Shown here: piece after piece, positions 55,217-63,077 of the stretch
Position numbering within the stretch: position 1 is the stretch's first letter
How the letters are laid out: each line of letters begins with the position of its first letter
Source of the DNA: Sphingobacterium sp. UBA4616
Lineage (GTDB): Bacteria > Bacteroidota > Bacteroidia > Sphingobacteriales > Sphingobacteriaceae
Assembly: GCA_002386525.1 (NCBI GenBank)
Contig: DGIS01000012.1
Span: 18,966 to 82,965, forward strand
DNA length: 64,000 bases
Direction of reading: 5' to 3'
Program-made: the position numbers and the translations under genes
The notes under the pieces: generated by a model
Database searches by the model: none
Told to the model about the DNA's origin: nothing
The model's input: only the letters and a program-made list of their open reading frames with translations

Positions 55217-56401
55217 ATGGAAAGCGGAAGGCTGTTAGCTGCTATAATTGATCATGCAATTGATGGCATTATTACCATAGACAACAGGGGAAATGTAGAA
55301 AGCATTAACCCTGCTGCCCTGGAACTGTTTGGATATCAGGCAGACGAGGTAATTGGCCACAATGTCTCCATGCTGATGCCCGAGCCAGATCGCGGTAATC
55401 ATGATACCTATATTCATAACTATCAGACTACCGGCCACAAAAAAATTATTGGAATTGGGCGCGAAGTGATGGGGCTTAAAAAGAATGGCGAAACATTTCC
55501 ATTCCGATTGGCTGTCAGTGAAGTCTGGTTGAAGGATAAAAATATCTTTACTGGATTTATTCATGACCTAACGCGTGAGAAAGATGCCGAGGATATGCTT
55601 AGACAGCATGCGGTTGAACTTGAGAATAAAGTTAGCGAACGTACGAGTGATCTGATATCTTTAGTTTCCGAACTGGAAAAGGCCAAAGCAGAAGTTTCTA
55701 AATCGCTGGAAAAAGAAATTGAACTGAGTCAGCTAAAATCTCGCTTTGTGTCAATGGCTTCGCATGAGTTTCGAACACCTTTGAGTTCCGTTCAACTGTC
55801 GGCTTCTCTGATCGAAAAATATGCCGAAAGACCGGATGATAAAGTTAATATCATTAAACATACGAATAAGATCAAAGGGGCCGTACAATTGCTGACCAGT
55901 ATTCTGAATGATTTTCTTTCCCTTGAGAAGCTCGAAACTGGTATTGTTGTAGTAAATAAACAATATATCAATTTGGTCGAATTAGCTGAGGAAATCACCG
56001 AGGAAATGCAGTTGATCTGTAAAAAAAATCAGCATATTGTTTATCAGCATACTGGAGAAATCGGCCACTTTACCTTAGACTCTAATTTGTTGAAAAATGC
56101 TTTGGTCAACCTCATTTCCAATGCGATCAAATATTCAGGAGAGGATACATTAATTGAGTTTACAACGTGTATCGACGAGGAAGGTTGCTTAATATCAGTA
56201 AAGGACAACGGTATTGGAATACCCGAAGAAGATCAGGTTCATTTGTTTGAGCCATTTTTTCGAGCACATAACACAGGTAACATCCCGGGAACCGGATTGG
56301 GACTGAATATCGTAAAAAGGTATATAGAACTCATGGAAGGTCAGATGGAATTTGAGTCTGAAGTGCATAAGGGAACCTCATTCCGGGTGAGTTTTAGGTA
56401 A
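55217..56401 (+). CDS. FixL-like haem-PAS sensor histidine kinase (soluble)
   Basis: A 394-residue cytosolic kinase with no membrane segment. The PAS domain (1-122) aligns without gaps to the haem-PAS of Bradyrhizobium FixL as I remember it: H62 matches the haem ligand His200 (NHDTYIHNY), R82 the oxygen-contacting Arg220 (IIGIGREV), I77 Ile215, L98 Leu236 and V100 the position of Ile238. FTGFIHDLTRE ends the domain. A coiled linker leads to HisKA with phospho-acceptor H183 (ASHEFRTPLSS) and HATPase_c with NLISNAIKYSG, DNGIGIP and GTGLGLN. Oxygen or another haem ligand is the likely signal. The partner regulator is the next gene. Confidence 0.9.
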   Translation: MESGRLLAAIIDHAIDGIITIDNRGNVESINPAALELFGYQADEVIGHNVSMLMPEPDRGNHDTYIHNYQTTGHKKIIGIGREVMGLKKNGETFPFRLAVSEVWLKDKNIFTGFIHDLTREKDAEDMLRQHAVELENKVSERTSDLISLVSELEKAKAEVSKSLEKEIELSQLKSRFVSMASHEFRTPLSSVQLSASLIEKYAERPDDKVNIIKHTNKIKGAVQLLTSILNDFLSLEKLETGIVVVNKQYINLVELAEEITEEMQLICKKNQHIVYQHTGEIGHFTLDSNLLKNALVNLISNAIKYSGEDTLIEFTTCIDEEGCLISVKDNGIGIPEEDQVHLFEPFFRAHNTGNIPGTGLGLNIVKRYIELMEGQMEFESEVHKGTSFRVSFR

Positions 56402-56469
56402 AGTGGAGTTGGTAATAAAACGAGGCATAAACGTTTCAAACATAATGACGATAGAATAACTAATTGCAG

Positions 56470-57537
56470 ATGAGAAATAAAAAGACAATTCTAATTATTG
56501 AAGATAATATTGACATCCGGGAGGGAACTACCGAAATATTGGAGTTGACAGGTAGGTATGATGTCATTACGGCCGAAAATGGACGTATTGGAGTTGACCT
56601 GGCGACCAGGCATATTCCTGATTTGATTCTCTGCGACATCATGATGCCCGAGCTGGATGGATATGGGGTGTTATTTATGCTAAGTAAAATTGAAAGTACA
56701 GCTAAAATCCCATTCATTTTTTTAACTGCAAAAGCGGAGCGTGCAGATATGCGTAAAGCGATGGAAATGGGAGCAGACGATTATTTGACGAAACCTTTTG
56801 ATGATGTCGAATTGATGAACGCTATAGATGTACGCCTTAAAAGACATGAACAGCTCGCGGCAGATATCCCTCAAGAGGGAGATTTTAGTTTGAACGCCGA
56901 AGAGCAAGTCCTGTTGCTGCAGGAGCTCATTGTTAATTCACGTGTAAAGACAGTGAAGAAAAAACAATCTATTTATGAAAAAGATGATTCGCCAACATAT
57001 GTCTATTTTGTGAAATCTGGTCAGGTGCGTAGCTTTAAGTCATATAAAGATGGAAGAGAACTGTCTACAGGTATTTTTATTGAGGGAAATTACTTTGGTT
57101 ATGCCTCTATCTTGTTGAATGATAATTACGAAGACTATGCTGAAGCGGTTGAACCAAGCGAAGTTGTACTGATCCCAAAAGATAGTTTTTTGGAGTTGCT
57201 TTGGAAAAAACCAGCAATAGCCAGTAAGTTTATTAAGCTTCTTTCTGTCGATTTACGTGAAAAGGAAGAGCAATTACTCGGGTTTGCCTATCACTCTGTC
57301 CGTAAACGTGTCGCCAATGCGCTACTCAGTGTTGCCGAGAAAAGTGGTATCAATATCAATGCCGTCAATACGTGTTCGATAGATGTGACAAGGGATGGTT
57401 TGGCGTCAATCGCAGGCACTGCAAATGAAACAGTTTCCCGTATGCTTTCAGATTTTAAAGAAGAAAAATTGATATCGAAAGAGAAAGGTAAAATATATAT
57501 CAATTCGATCAAGAACCTTCGAGATGTGAAACAGTAG
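56470..57537 (+). CDS. Response regulator fused to CRP/FNR-type DNA-binding module
   Basis: A 355-residue regulator. The receiver (1-120) has D56 (LILCDIMMPELDG) and K108 (LTKPF). A cyclic-nucleotide-binding-like beta-barrel (about 145-255) and a CRP-type helix-turn-helix (about 275-350) follow. The recognition helix reads ANETVSRML, where E320, S323 and R324 match the FNR pattern E-xx-S-R that reads TTGAT half-sites. The N-terminal Fe-S cysteines of FNR are missing, so control is by phosphorylation. The ATG at 56470 is preferred to a TTG two codons earlier. It lies 68 bases after the FixL-like kinase gene and ends at a strong terminator. Confidence 0.92.
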   Translation: MRNKKTILIIEDNIDIREGTTEILELTGRYDVITAENGRIGVDLATRHIPDLILCDIMMPELDGYGVLFMLSKIESTAKIPFIFLTAKAERADMRKAMEMGADDYLTKPFDDVELMNAIDVRLKRHEQLAADIPQEGDFSLNAEEQVLLLQELIVNSRVKTVKKKQSIYEKDDSPTYVYFVKSGQVRSFKSYKDGRELSTGIFIEGNYFGYASILLNDNYEDYAEAVEPSEVVLIPKDSFLELLWKKPAIASKFIKLLSVDLREKEEQLLGFAYHSVRKRVANALLSVAEKSGININAVNTCSIDVTRDGLASIAGTANETVSRMLSDFKEEKLISKEKGKIYINSIKNLRDVKQ

Positions 57538-57569
57538 GTAAAGAAACGGAGATTTAAAAATAATATTTT

Positions 57570-57604
57570 AAAGGCGTGTTCAGTTTTTCTGAACACGCCT
57601 TTTC
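57570..57604 (+). terminator. Strong terminator after the receiver-CRP gene
   Basis: AAAGGCGTGTTCAG-TTTTT-CTGAACACGCCTTT, a 14-bp perfect stem followed by TC. It separates the regulator gene from the haem/cbb3 maturation genes. Confidence 0.92.
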
Positions 57605-57677
57605 TCTGAAAGGGCAGGTCGTTGCTCTGAATGAAGCTTTATACCCAGCTCCTATCGTCACAGGCATTTGCGAATTG

Positions 57678-57689
57678 TGATAAAAATCA
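57678..57689. promoter_or_regulatory. FNR/CRP-like palindrome upstream of the hemN-ccoI unit
   Basis: TGAT-AAAA-ATCA is the exact core of an FNR box (TTGAT-N4-ATCAA), with one mismatch at each outer position. The left side also reads TGTGA, as in CRP sites. It sits about 50 bases upstream of the predicted -7 box of the following genes, a usual activator position, and 140 bases after the gene for a regulator with an FNR-type recognition helix. Confidence 0.6.
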
Positions 57690-57717
57690 TTTTAAGGTGT
57701 GGTGCTATATCATGGTT

Positions 57718-57743
57718 TTGCGCTTATGCATGATTTACTTTTG
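57718..57743 (+). promoter_or_regulatory. Predicted promoter of the hemN-ccoI unit
   Basis: TACTTTTG (57736-57743) is an exact TAnnTTTG match 39 bases before the first ATG. The nearest TTG (57718-57720) is only 15 bases away, shorter than usual. A poor -33 element fits an activator-dependent promoter. Confidence 0.5.
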
Positions 57744-57782
57744 TTCTTAGGATAAACCTTAATTGGTGATTGTAGAATCAGG

Positions 57783-58199
57783 ATGAAAGTAGTAGTATAT
57801 AATGTAAGATCATTTGAAAAAGAGTTTTGGGCACTGGCGAATGCCAAACAACATGATTTGACTTTGATTTCAAATGGGTTAAATGCGGAAACACAGAACT
57901 ACGCGCGTGGAAAGGATGCGGTAGTGATTTCCGTGAGCGATATTTTGGACGAGAGCATGCTACTTAATTTAAAAGGGTTAGGAATCAATAAGATTATGAC
58001 CAGAAGTAAGGATACTACTCATATTGATCTGGCAAAGGCTGGCGATCTGAATATACAGATTGCTAATGCCCCATTTGAAGATCAAAGTCCAAAAGGATTG
58101 GCTGAGCAAACTGTTCGGAATCTCAACCTATGGGGGATAGAAAAGTGTGTGGGAAAAGCCTGTTGTTGTTTAGACGACTGTGCTAAAAAACTAAAATAA
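57783..58199 (+). CDS. D-lactate-dehydrogenase-like half protein with Cys-rich tail
   Basis: A 138-residue protein. Residues 1-115 resemble the N-terminal catalytic-domain half of D-2-hydroxyacid dehydrogenases (KVVVYNVRSFEKEFWALAN; MTRSK at the substrate-Arg position; LAEQTVRNLNLW). The NAD-binding domain is wholly absent. Instead the chain ends in CVGKACCCLDDCAKKLK, five Cys within 12 residues. It has no signal peptide. It cannot be a working dehydrogenase; a metal- or redox-binding role is an inference from the tail. It is the first gene of the unit with hemN (1-base spacing), ccoI and ccoS. Confidence 0.83.
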   Translation: MKVVVYNVRSFEKEFWALANAKQHDLTLISNGLNAETQNYARGKDAVVISVSDILDESMLLNLKGLGINKIMTRSKDTTHIDLAKAGDLNIQIANAPFEDQSPKGLAEQTVRNLNLWGIEKCVGKACCCLDDCAKKLK

Positions 58200-58200
58200 A

Positions 58201-59571
58201 ATGATGACAACGCAGGTTAAAATGGAAGAATTGGTGCGGAAATATAACGTAGCGGCACCGCGCTATACAAGCTATCCTACTGTTCCTTTTTGGGATAACG
58301 AAACATTTTCTAGAGTGGCTTGGACAGCTCAAGTGTACCAGACATTTCAGCAGTCGAAAGAAAAAGGGATTAGTTTATATATCCATCTTCCTTTTTGTGA
58401 AAGCCTATGTACTTATTGCGGCTGTAACACCCGTATCACAAAAAATCATCGTGTTGAAGAGCCCTATATCGCATCTCTTTTGAAAGAATGGGAGATGTAT
58501 GTCGCTCTATTTAATGGCGAAAGACCAGTGCTGGCAGAGATACATTTGGGAGGAGGGACACCAACCTTTTTTCATCCGGATAATCTGAAGATGCTTATCG
58601 AAGGAATTCTCAAACTCGCAGATGTGGCCTCAGACAGTTCATTCTCCTTTGAAGCTCATCCTGCCAACACAACAGTCACTCATTTAGAAACTTTATTTAG
58701 TTTGGGATTCCGTCGGCTCAGTTTGGGTATACAGGATTTTGATCCTCTTGTCCAGTTTGTGATTAACAGACAACAAACATTGGAAGAAGTGGAATTGGTT
58801 ATGTTGAATGCGCGAAAAATTGGATTTGATTCCATTAACTTCGACTTGATCTATGGATTGCCTAAGCAAACACTATTTACAGTGGAAGATACGATACAAA
58901 AAGCAATGCAGCTAAGCCCTGATCGGATTTCCTTCTATAGCTATGCGCACGTGCCTTGGATAAAACCTGGTCAACGGCATTATACCGAAGCGGACCTGCC
59001 CAGTGGTGCTGCCAAATTAGCCCTTTATAATCTTGGGAAAAAAATGATTTTGGCGCATGGCTATGAAGATGTCGGTATGGATCATTTTGCGAAAAAAGAA
59101 GATGAGTTATTTGTAGCCTTTCAACAGGAAAGATTGCACCGTAATTTTATGGGCTATGCAGATCGATTTAGCCCCTTGCTCATCGGTATAGGGGTTTCTT
59201 CAATCAGTGACGCCTGGGGTGCATTTGCTCAAAACGTAAAGACGGTAGAGGAATATCATAAGCTCATTGAAACAGGCGAGTTGCCAGTTGTAAAGGGGCA
59301 TTTACTCCATGAAGAGGACCTCATTGTAAGACGTTATATCTTAGATATGATGTGTAAAGGTAAAGTACAGTTGCAAGAAGGTGAGCCGTTAAACGGACAA
59401 ATTAAAGACGAATTATCCGAGCTCGTAGCAGACGGTTTGGTAACGATAACGGGCGACCTTATAGCGTGTACTGTTGTCGGCCGATCTTTTTTAAGAAATA
59501 TCTGCATGGCCTTTGACCAGCGATTATTGCGCTCAAGGACACGAAATCAATTATTTAGTCAAGCAATTTAG
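58201..59571 (+). CDS. hemN: Oxygen-independent coproporphyrinogen III oxidase
   Basis: A 456-residue radical-SAM enzyme that makes protoporphyrinogen IX without oxygen. The 4Fe-4S motif is C66-ESL-C70-TY-C73-G-C75, with IHLPF before it. Then come GGGTPTFF, the SFEAHPANTT segment, RLSLGIQDFD and a HemN C-terminal domain. The fourth Cys (C75) is typical for true HemN rather than HemW. It starts one base after the Cys-tailed gene. Expression under low oxygen is expected from its function and position. Confidence 0.95.
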   Translation: MMTTQVKMEELVRKYNVAAPRYTSYPTVPFWDNETFSRVAWTAQVYQTFQQSKEKGISLYIHLPFCESLCTYCGCNTRITKNHRVEEPYIASLLKEWEMYVALFNGERPVLAEIHLGGGTPTFFHPDNLKMLIEGILKLADVASDSSFSFEAHPANTTVTHLETLFSLGFRRLSLGIQDFDPLVQFVINRQQTLEEVELVMLNARKIGFDSINFDLIYGLPKQTLFTVEDTIQKAMQLSPDRISFYSYAHVPWIKPGQRHYTEADLPSGAAKLALYNLGKKMILAHGYEDVGMDHFAKKEDELFVAFQQERLHRNFMGYADRFSPLLIGIGVSSISDAWGAFAQNVKTVEEYHKLIETGELPVVKGHLLHEEDLIVRRYILDMMCKGKVQLQEGEPLNGQIKDELSELVADGLVTITGDLIACTVVGRSFLRNICMAFDQRLLRSRTRNQLFSQAI

Positions 59572-59580
59572 AACAAAGGA

Positions 59581-61974
59581 ATGGGAGAGCTTAGGGAAGA
59601 AGTGCAACTTGCAGAAAAATGTTTCCATTGTGGTGATAAAATCGAAGAAACTGGCTATCGGCTAGATCATCATGACTTTTGCTGCCTGGGATGTCAGACT
59701 GTATACCAGGTGCTGAACGATAGTGGCATGCAACAATACTATCGCTATAATCAGCATCCTGGTAAATCGAACAAATCTACGCATGAAGATTTTTCTTATC
59801 TGGATGAACCCGAGATTGCCAGTAAATTAGTGGATTATAAAGATGATAAGATGACCATCATCACTTTTTATATTCCAGCTATTCACTGTAGCTCCTGCAT
59901 CTGGCTGCTGGAAAACTTATATAAACTCAACCCTCATGTGTTGCAATCGCGTGTGGACTTTATGAAAAAGCAGGCGAGCATTACATTCAATCACAATGAA
60001 CTACCACTGAAAGATTTAGTCTATCTTTTGGTGAATATAGGTTATGATCCTAAAATCACTTTACAGGATGTTGTTAAAGAAGGAAATAAGAATAATCTAA
60101 ATCCTTTGGTCGCAAAAATTGCTGTTGCCGGTTTCTGTTTTGGAAATTCGATGCTCTTCAGCTTTCCCGATTATTTTGGAATGGGGAGTTTTGAAAAGGA
60201 ATATGCCAATTTCTTTGGTTATATAAACCTTGCCTTTGGTATTCCTGTCTTATTGTATTGTGCATGGGACTATTTTAAATCGGCTTACCTGAGCTTGAAA
60301 CAAAGACGTTTGAATCTGGATGTGCCGTTGGCCCTCGGGATTCTTGTATTGTTTTTGCGTTCTGCTTTTGAAGTGATTACACAGACGGGCGCAGGTTTTA
60401 CGGATACGCTGTGCAGCTTGGTGTTTTTTATATTGATCGGAAAATGGGTACAACAACGTACATATTATCATATCTCGTTTGAACGGGATTATCGCAGTTA
60501 TTTTCCCGTCGCAGTAACCGTATTGACCGAATCTGGCGACAGACCCGTACAACTGGCAGACGTCAGTGTAGGTGATCGTATCTTGGTTCGCAACAACGAA
60601 ATTATCCCTGCCGATGCGATGCTTTTAAAAGGGGATGCTGCGATCGATTTCAGTTTCGTGACCGGAGAATCGAGCCCGATGAGCAAAACCTTGGGTGAAA
60701 TTATCTATGCAGGCGGACGTCAAACCGGCGAAGCGATAGAACTTGAAGTAGTCAAACCTATTTCACAATCTTATTTGACAAAATTGTGGAATAACGATAA
60801 TTATAAAGATTATGACAAACATTTTCAGACTTTTGTCAACTTTATAAGTAAATATTTTACTGTTGTTTTATTGGCTATTGCACTATTGGCAGCGCTATTT
60901 TGGGCTGTTGATGGAAATGCAAGCAGGGCTTGGGGAGCTTTTACGGCGGTATTGATTATCGCATGTCCATGTGCGTTGGCGTTGAGCTCTCCATTTACCC
61001 TTTCTGCGGCGTTAAGTATTTTTGATCGAAATAAGTTCTATGTAAAAAATACTGCTGCCATTGAACAGATGGCAACGATTGATACCTTGGTGTTCGATAA
61101 GACTGGTACAATATCATCACCCAAGGCAACCTCAATTTATTTCGAAGGTAGCCTTTCAGCAGTCGACAAAGAGGTGCTGAATGCTGTTTGTAGAAATTCC
61201 AGCCATCCATTGAGCCGCGAAATTGTCAAGTGGCTCAACGTCTCTTCTATTAGTGCAGTACAGGAATTTAAGGAATTTCCTGGAAAGGGGATGCAGGCCA
61301 AGGTAAATGGTAATGAAGTTAGAATCGGTAGCGGAGGTTTTCTTGATATTGGACGTATTAAAACAGATGGGTCGGTGGTTTTTGTTCGCATTGGCGGCGA
61401 GCTAAAAGGATACTTTACTATGGAGCAATCCTGGCGGGATGGTCTTTCGGCGTTGATTGAAGATTTTAAAGTAAATTATCACCTCCATTTAATCTCTGGT
61501 GATAACGATAGACGTCTGGATGCGTTGCAGCTCATTTTTCCTTCAAATGCAAGTTTGCTTTTCAATCAATCACCTATGGAAAAGCTTGAGACAATTCAAA
61601 ATTTTCAGGAGGTTGGAAAGCATGTCTGCATGATTGGTGACGGACTTAACGATGCAGGAGCATTGCGCAAGGCTGATCTTGGAATCGCTGTAAGCGATGA
61701 TATCAATAACTTTTCACCGGGCTGCGATGCGATACTCGATGGGGAGTCATTTTCAAAAATGCCGGATTTCTTCGCTTTTAGCAAGGATGCGGTAAAAGTA
61801 ATACATATGAGCTTTGGCATTTCACTATTATATAACGTAATTGGGTTGAGCTTTGCAGTGCAGGGTATTATGTCGCCGTTATTTGCAGCGATTCTAATGC
61901 CAATAAGTACGGTAACCATCATCTCCTTTACAAGTCTTATGACAAGATGGTATGCCAAACGCCGTAAACTCTAG
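59581..61974 (+). CDS. ccoI: Copper-transporting P-type ATPase CcoI/FixI
   Basis: A 797-residue P1B-type ATPase that supplies copper for cytochrome cbb3 oxidase. An extra N-terminal metal-binding segment (C14xxC17, C34C35xxC38) is typical of FixI. The HMA domain has C103SSC106, eight TM segments follow with the CPC motif C462-P-C464, the phosphorylation site is D506 (DKTGT), and the hinge is GDGLND (about 686). A good purine-rich site (AAAGGA) precedes the ATG. ccoS follows after 5 bases. Confidence 0.95.
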   Translation: MGELREEVQLAEKCFHCGDKIEETGYRLDHHDFCCLGCQTVYQVLNDSGMQQYYRYNQHPGKSNKSTHEDFSYLDEPEIASKLVDYKDDKMTIITFYIPAIHCSSCIWLLENLYKLNPHVLQSRVDFMKKQASITFNHNELPLKDLVYLLVNIGYDPKITLQDVVKEGNKNNLNPLVAKIAVAGFCFGNSMLFSFPDYFGMGSFEKEYANFFGYINLAFGIPVLLYCAWDYFKSAYLSLKQRRLNLDVPLALGILVLFLRSAFEVITQTGAGFTDTLCSLVFFILIGKWVQQRTYYHISFERDYRSYFPVAVTVLTESGDRPVQLADVSVGDRILVRNNEIIPADAMLLKGDAAIDFSFVTGESSPMSKTLGEIIYAGGRQTGEAIELEVVKPISQSYLTKLWNNDNYKDYDKHFQTFVNFISKYFTVVLLAIALLAALFWAVDGNASRAWGAFTAVLIIACPCALALSSPFTLSAALSIFDRNKFYVKNTAAIEQMATIDTLVFDKTGTISSPKATSIYFEGSLSAVDKEVLNAVCRNSSHPLSREIVKWLNVSSISAVQEFKEFPGKGMQAKVNGNEVRIGSGGFLDIGRIKTDGSVVFVRIGGELKGYFTMEQSWRDGLSALIEDFKVNYHLHLISGDNDRRLDALQLIFPSNASLLFNQSPMEKLETIQNFQEVGKHVCMIGDGLNDAGALRKADLGIAVSDDINNFSPGCDAILDGESFSKMPDFFAFSKDAVKVIHMSFGISLLYNVIGLSFAVQGIMSPLFAAILMPISTVTIISFTSLMTRWYAKRRKL

Positions 61975-61979
61975 TTCTT

Positions 61980-62141
61980 ATGGAAATAATATATATTCTG
62001 ATCGGGTGTAGTGTGTTGTTGGCCCTGGTTTTTCTATGCGCTTTTTTTTGGGCAAATAAGACTGGTCAGCATAACGATACCTATACACCTGCTATTCGGA
62101 TTCTGTTTGATGACGAAATGACAGAAGGAGATGAAAAATAG
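61980..62141 (+). CDS. ccoS: cbb3-type cytochrome oxidase assembly protein CcoS
   Basis: A 53-residue single-span membrane protein. It reads MEIIYILIGCSVLLALVFLC in the first twenty residues, then AFFWANKTGQ and the conserved PAIRILFDDE. These match the CcoS/FixS family (short N-terminus, one helix, W near the membrane end, RILFDD). It works with CcoI in oxidase maturation. It starts 5 bases after the ccoI stop, so the two are translationally coupled. No ccoNOP genes follow. Confidence 0.92.
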   Translation: MEIIYILIGCSVLLALVFLCAFFWANKTGQHNDTYTPAIRILFDDEMTEGDEK

Positions 62142-62246
62142 GTGGCGTAACTAAAACGTTATCGTAATTAAATCAATTACTTTTCTTTGTATTTAAGGTT
62201 ATTATCAATAAAATTGGGGGTAAATACCAATTTGAATCAAAAATTT

Positions 62247-63065
62247 ATGCATAATAATCCATTTACATTAAAAGATAAGGTAGTCGTAATTACGGGCGGT
62301 ACAGGAATTTTAGGTGAGGCATTTGTGGAGGCATTAGCCGAGGCAGAGGCCAAGGTCGCAATCCTGGGACGTAATGGACAGATCGGTGTAGAGCGTGTTC
62401 AGCAAGTGGAGTCCCTAGGCGGCGAAGCTATATTTGTGGAAGTAGACATCATGAACGAACAGGATGTCACCAGGGCGAAGGATGAAGTGTTGCAAAAGTG
62501 GGGGAGAATAGACGCCTTAGTTAACGCGGTTGGCGGTAATATTCCAGGTGCAACAATCGGTGCCGATCAAGATCTGTTTGCCAGCAATATTCAGGATACC
62601 ATCAAAGCCATTGAGCTTAACCTGTATGGTACGATGATTCCTACCCATATTATTGGCCGGGTGATTGCAGAAAGCGGAAAGGGGGTCATTGTTAATATAT
62701 CTTCCCTTACTGCTAGTCGTCCCTTCACGCGTGTTTTGGGCTATACCGTAGCAAAACACGGAATCGATGGCTATACAAAGTGGATGGCAACAGAACTTGC
62801 GCAGCGTTACGGTGATCAGGTTCGTGTTAATGCGATTGCGCCAGGAGTATTCTTAACCAAGCAAAACAAAAACTTATTGATCAATCCCGACGGTACACAT
62901 AGTGATCGTACTAAACGTATTCTTAATGCAACACCCTATAATCGCTTGGGTGACCCGCGTGAGTTAAAAGGGACTTTAATCTATTTATTGAGCGATGCAT
63001 CGGCTTTTGTGACAGGCGAAACTGTTTTTGTAGATGGCGGCTTTAATGCGTGGTGCGGCGTATAA
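62247..63065 (+). CDS. SDR oxidoreductase, probable D-mannonate (fructuronate) reductase
   Basis: A 272-residue classical short-chain dehydrogenase. The NAD(P) site is TGGTGILGEA, then NAVGGN, catalytic Ser in VNISSLTA, the active-site Tyr/Lys of YTVAKHG, and VFVDGGFNAW at the end. The ATG at 62247 gives the usual N-terminus (FTLKDKVVVITGG). The frame is open to 62187, but that extension is not family-like. The neighbouring uxuA indicates interconversion of D-fructuronate and D-mannonate as the likely reaction. Confidence 0.9.
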   Translation: MHNNPFTLKDKVVVITGGTGILGEAFVEALAEAEAKVAILGRNGQIGVERVQQVESLGGEAIFVEVDIMNEQDVTRAKDEVLQKWGRIDALVNAVGGNIPGATIGADQDLFASNIQDTIKAIELNLYGTMIPTHIIGRVIAESGKGVIVNISSLTASRPFTRVLGYTVAKHGIDGYTKWMATELAQRYGDQVRVNAIAPGVFLTKQNKNLLINPDGTHSDRTKRILNATPYNRLGDPRELKGTLIYLLSDASAFVTGETVFVDGGFNAWCGV

Positions 63066-63077
63066 TTACGTTTTAAG

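Noticed and set aside
57783..58199. Annotation as a functional D-lactate dehydrogenase
   Set aside because: The NAD-binding domain and catalytic Glu/His region are absent, so activity is not possible in this form.
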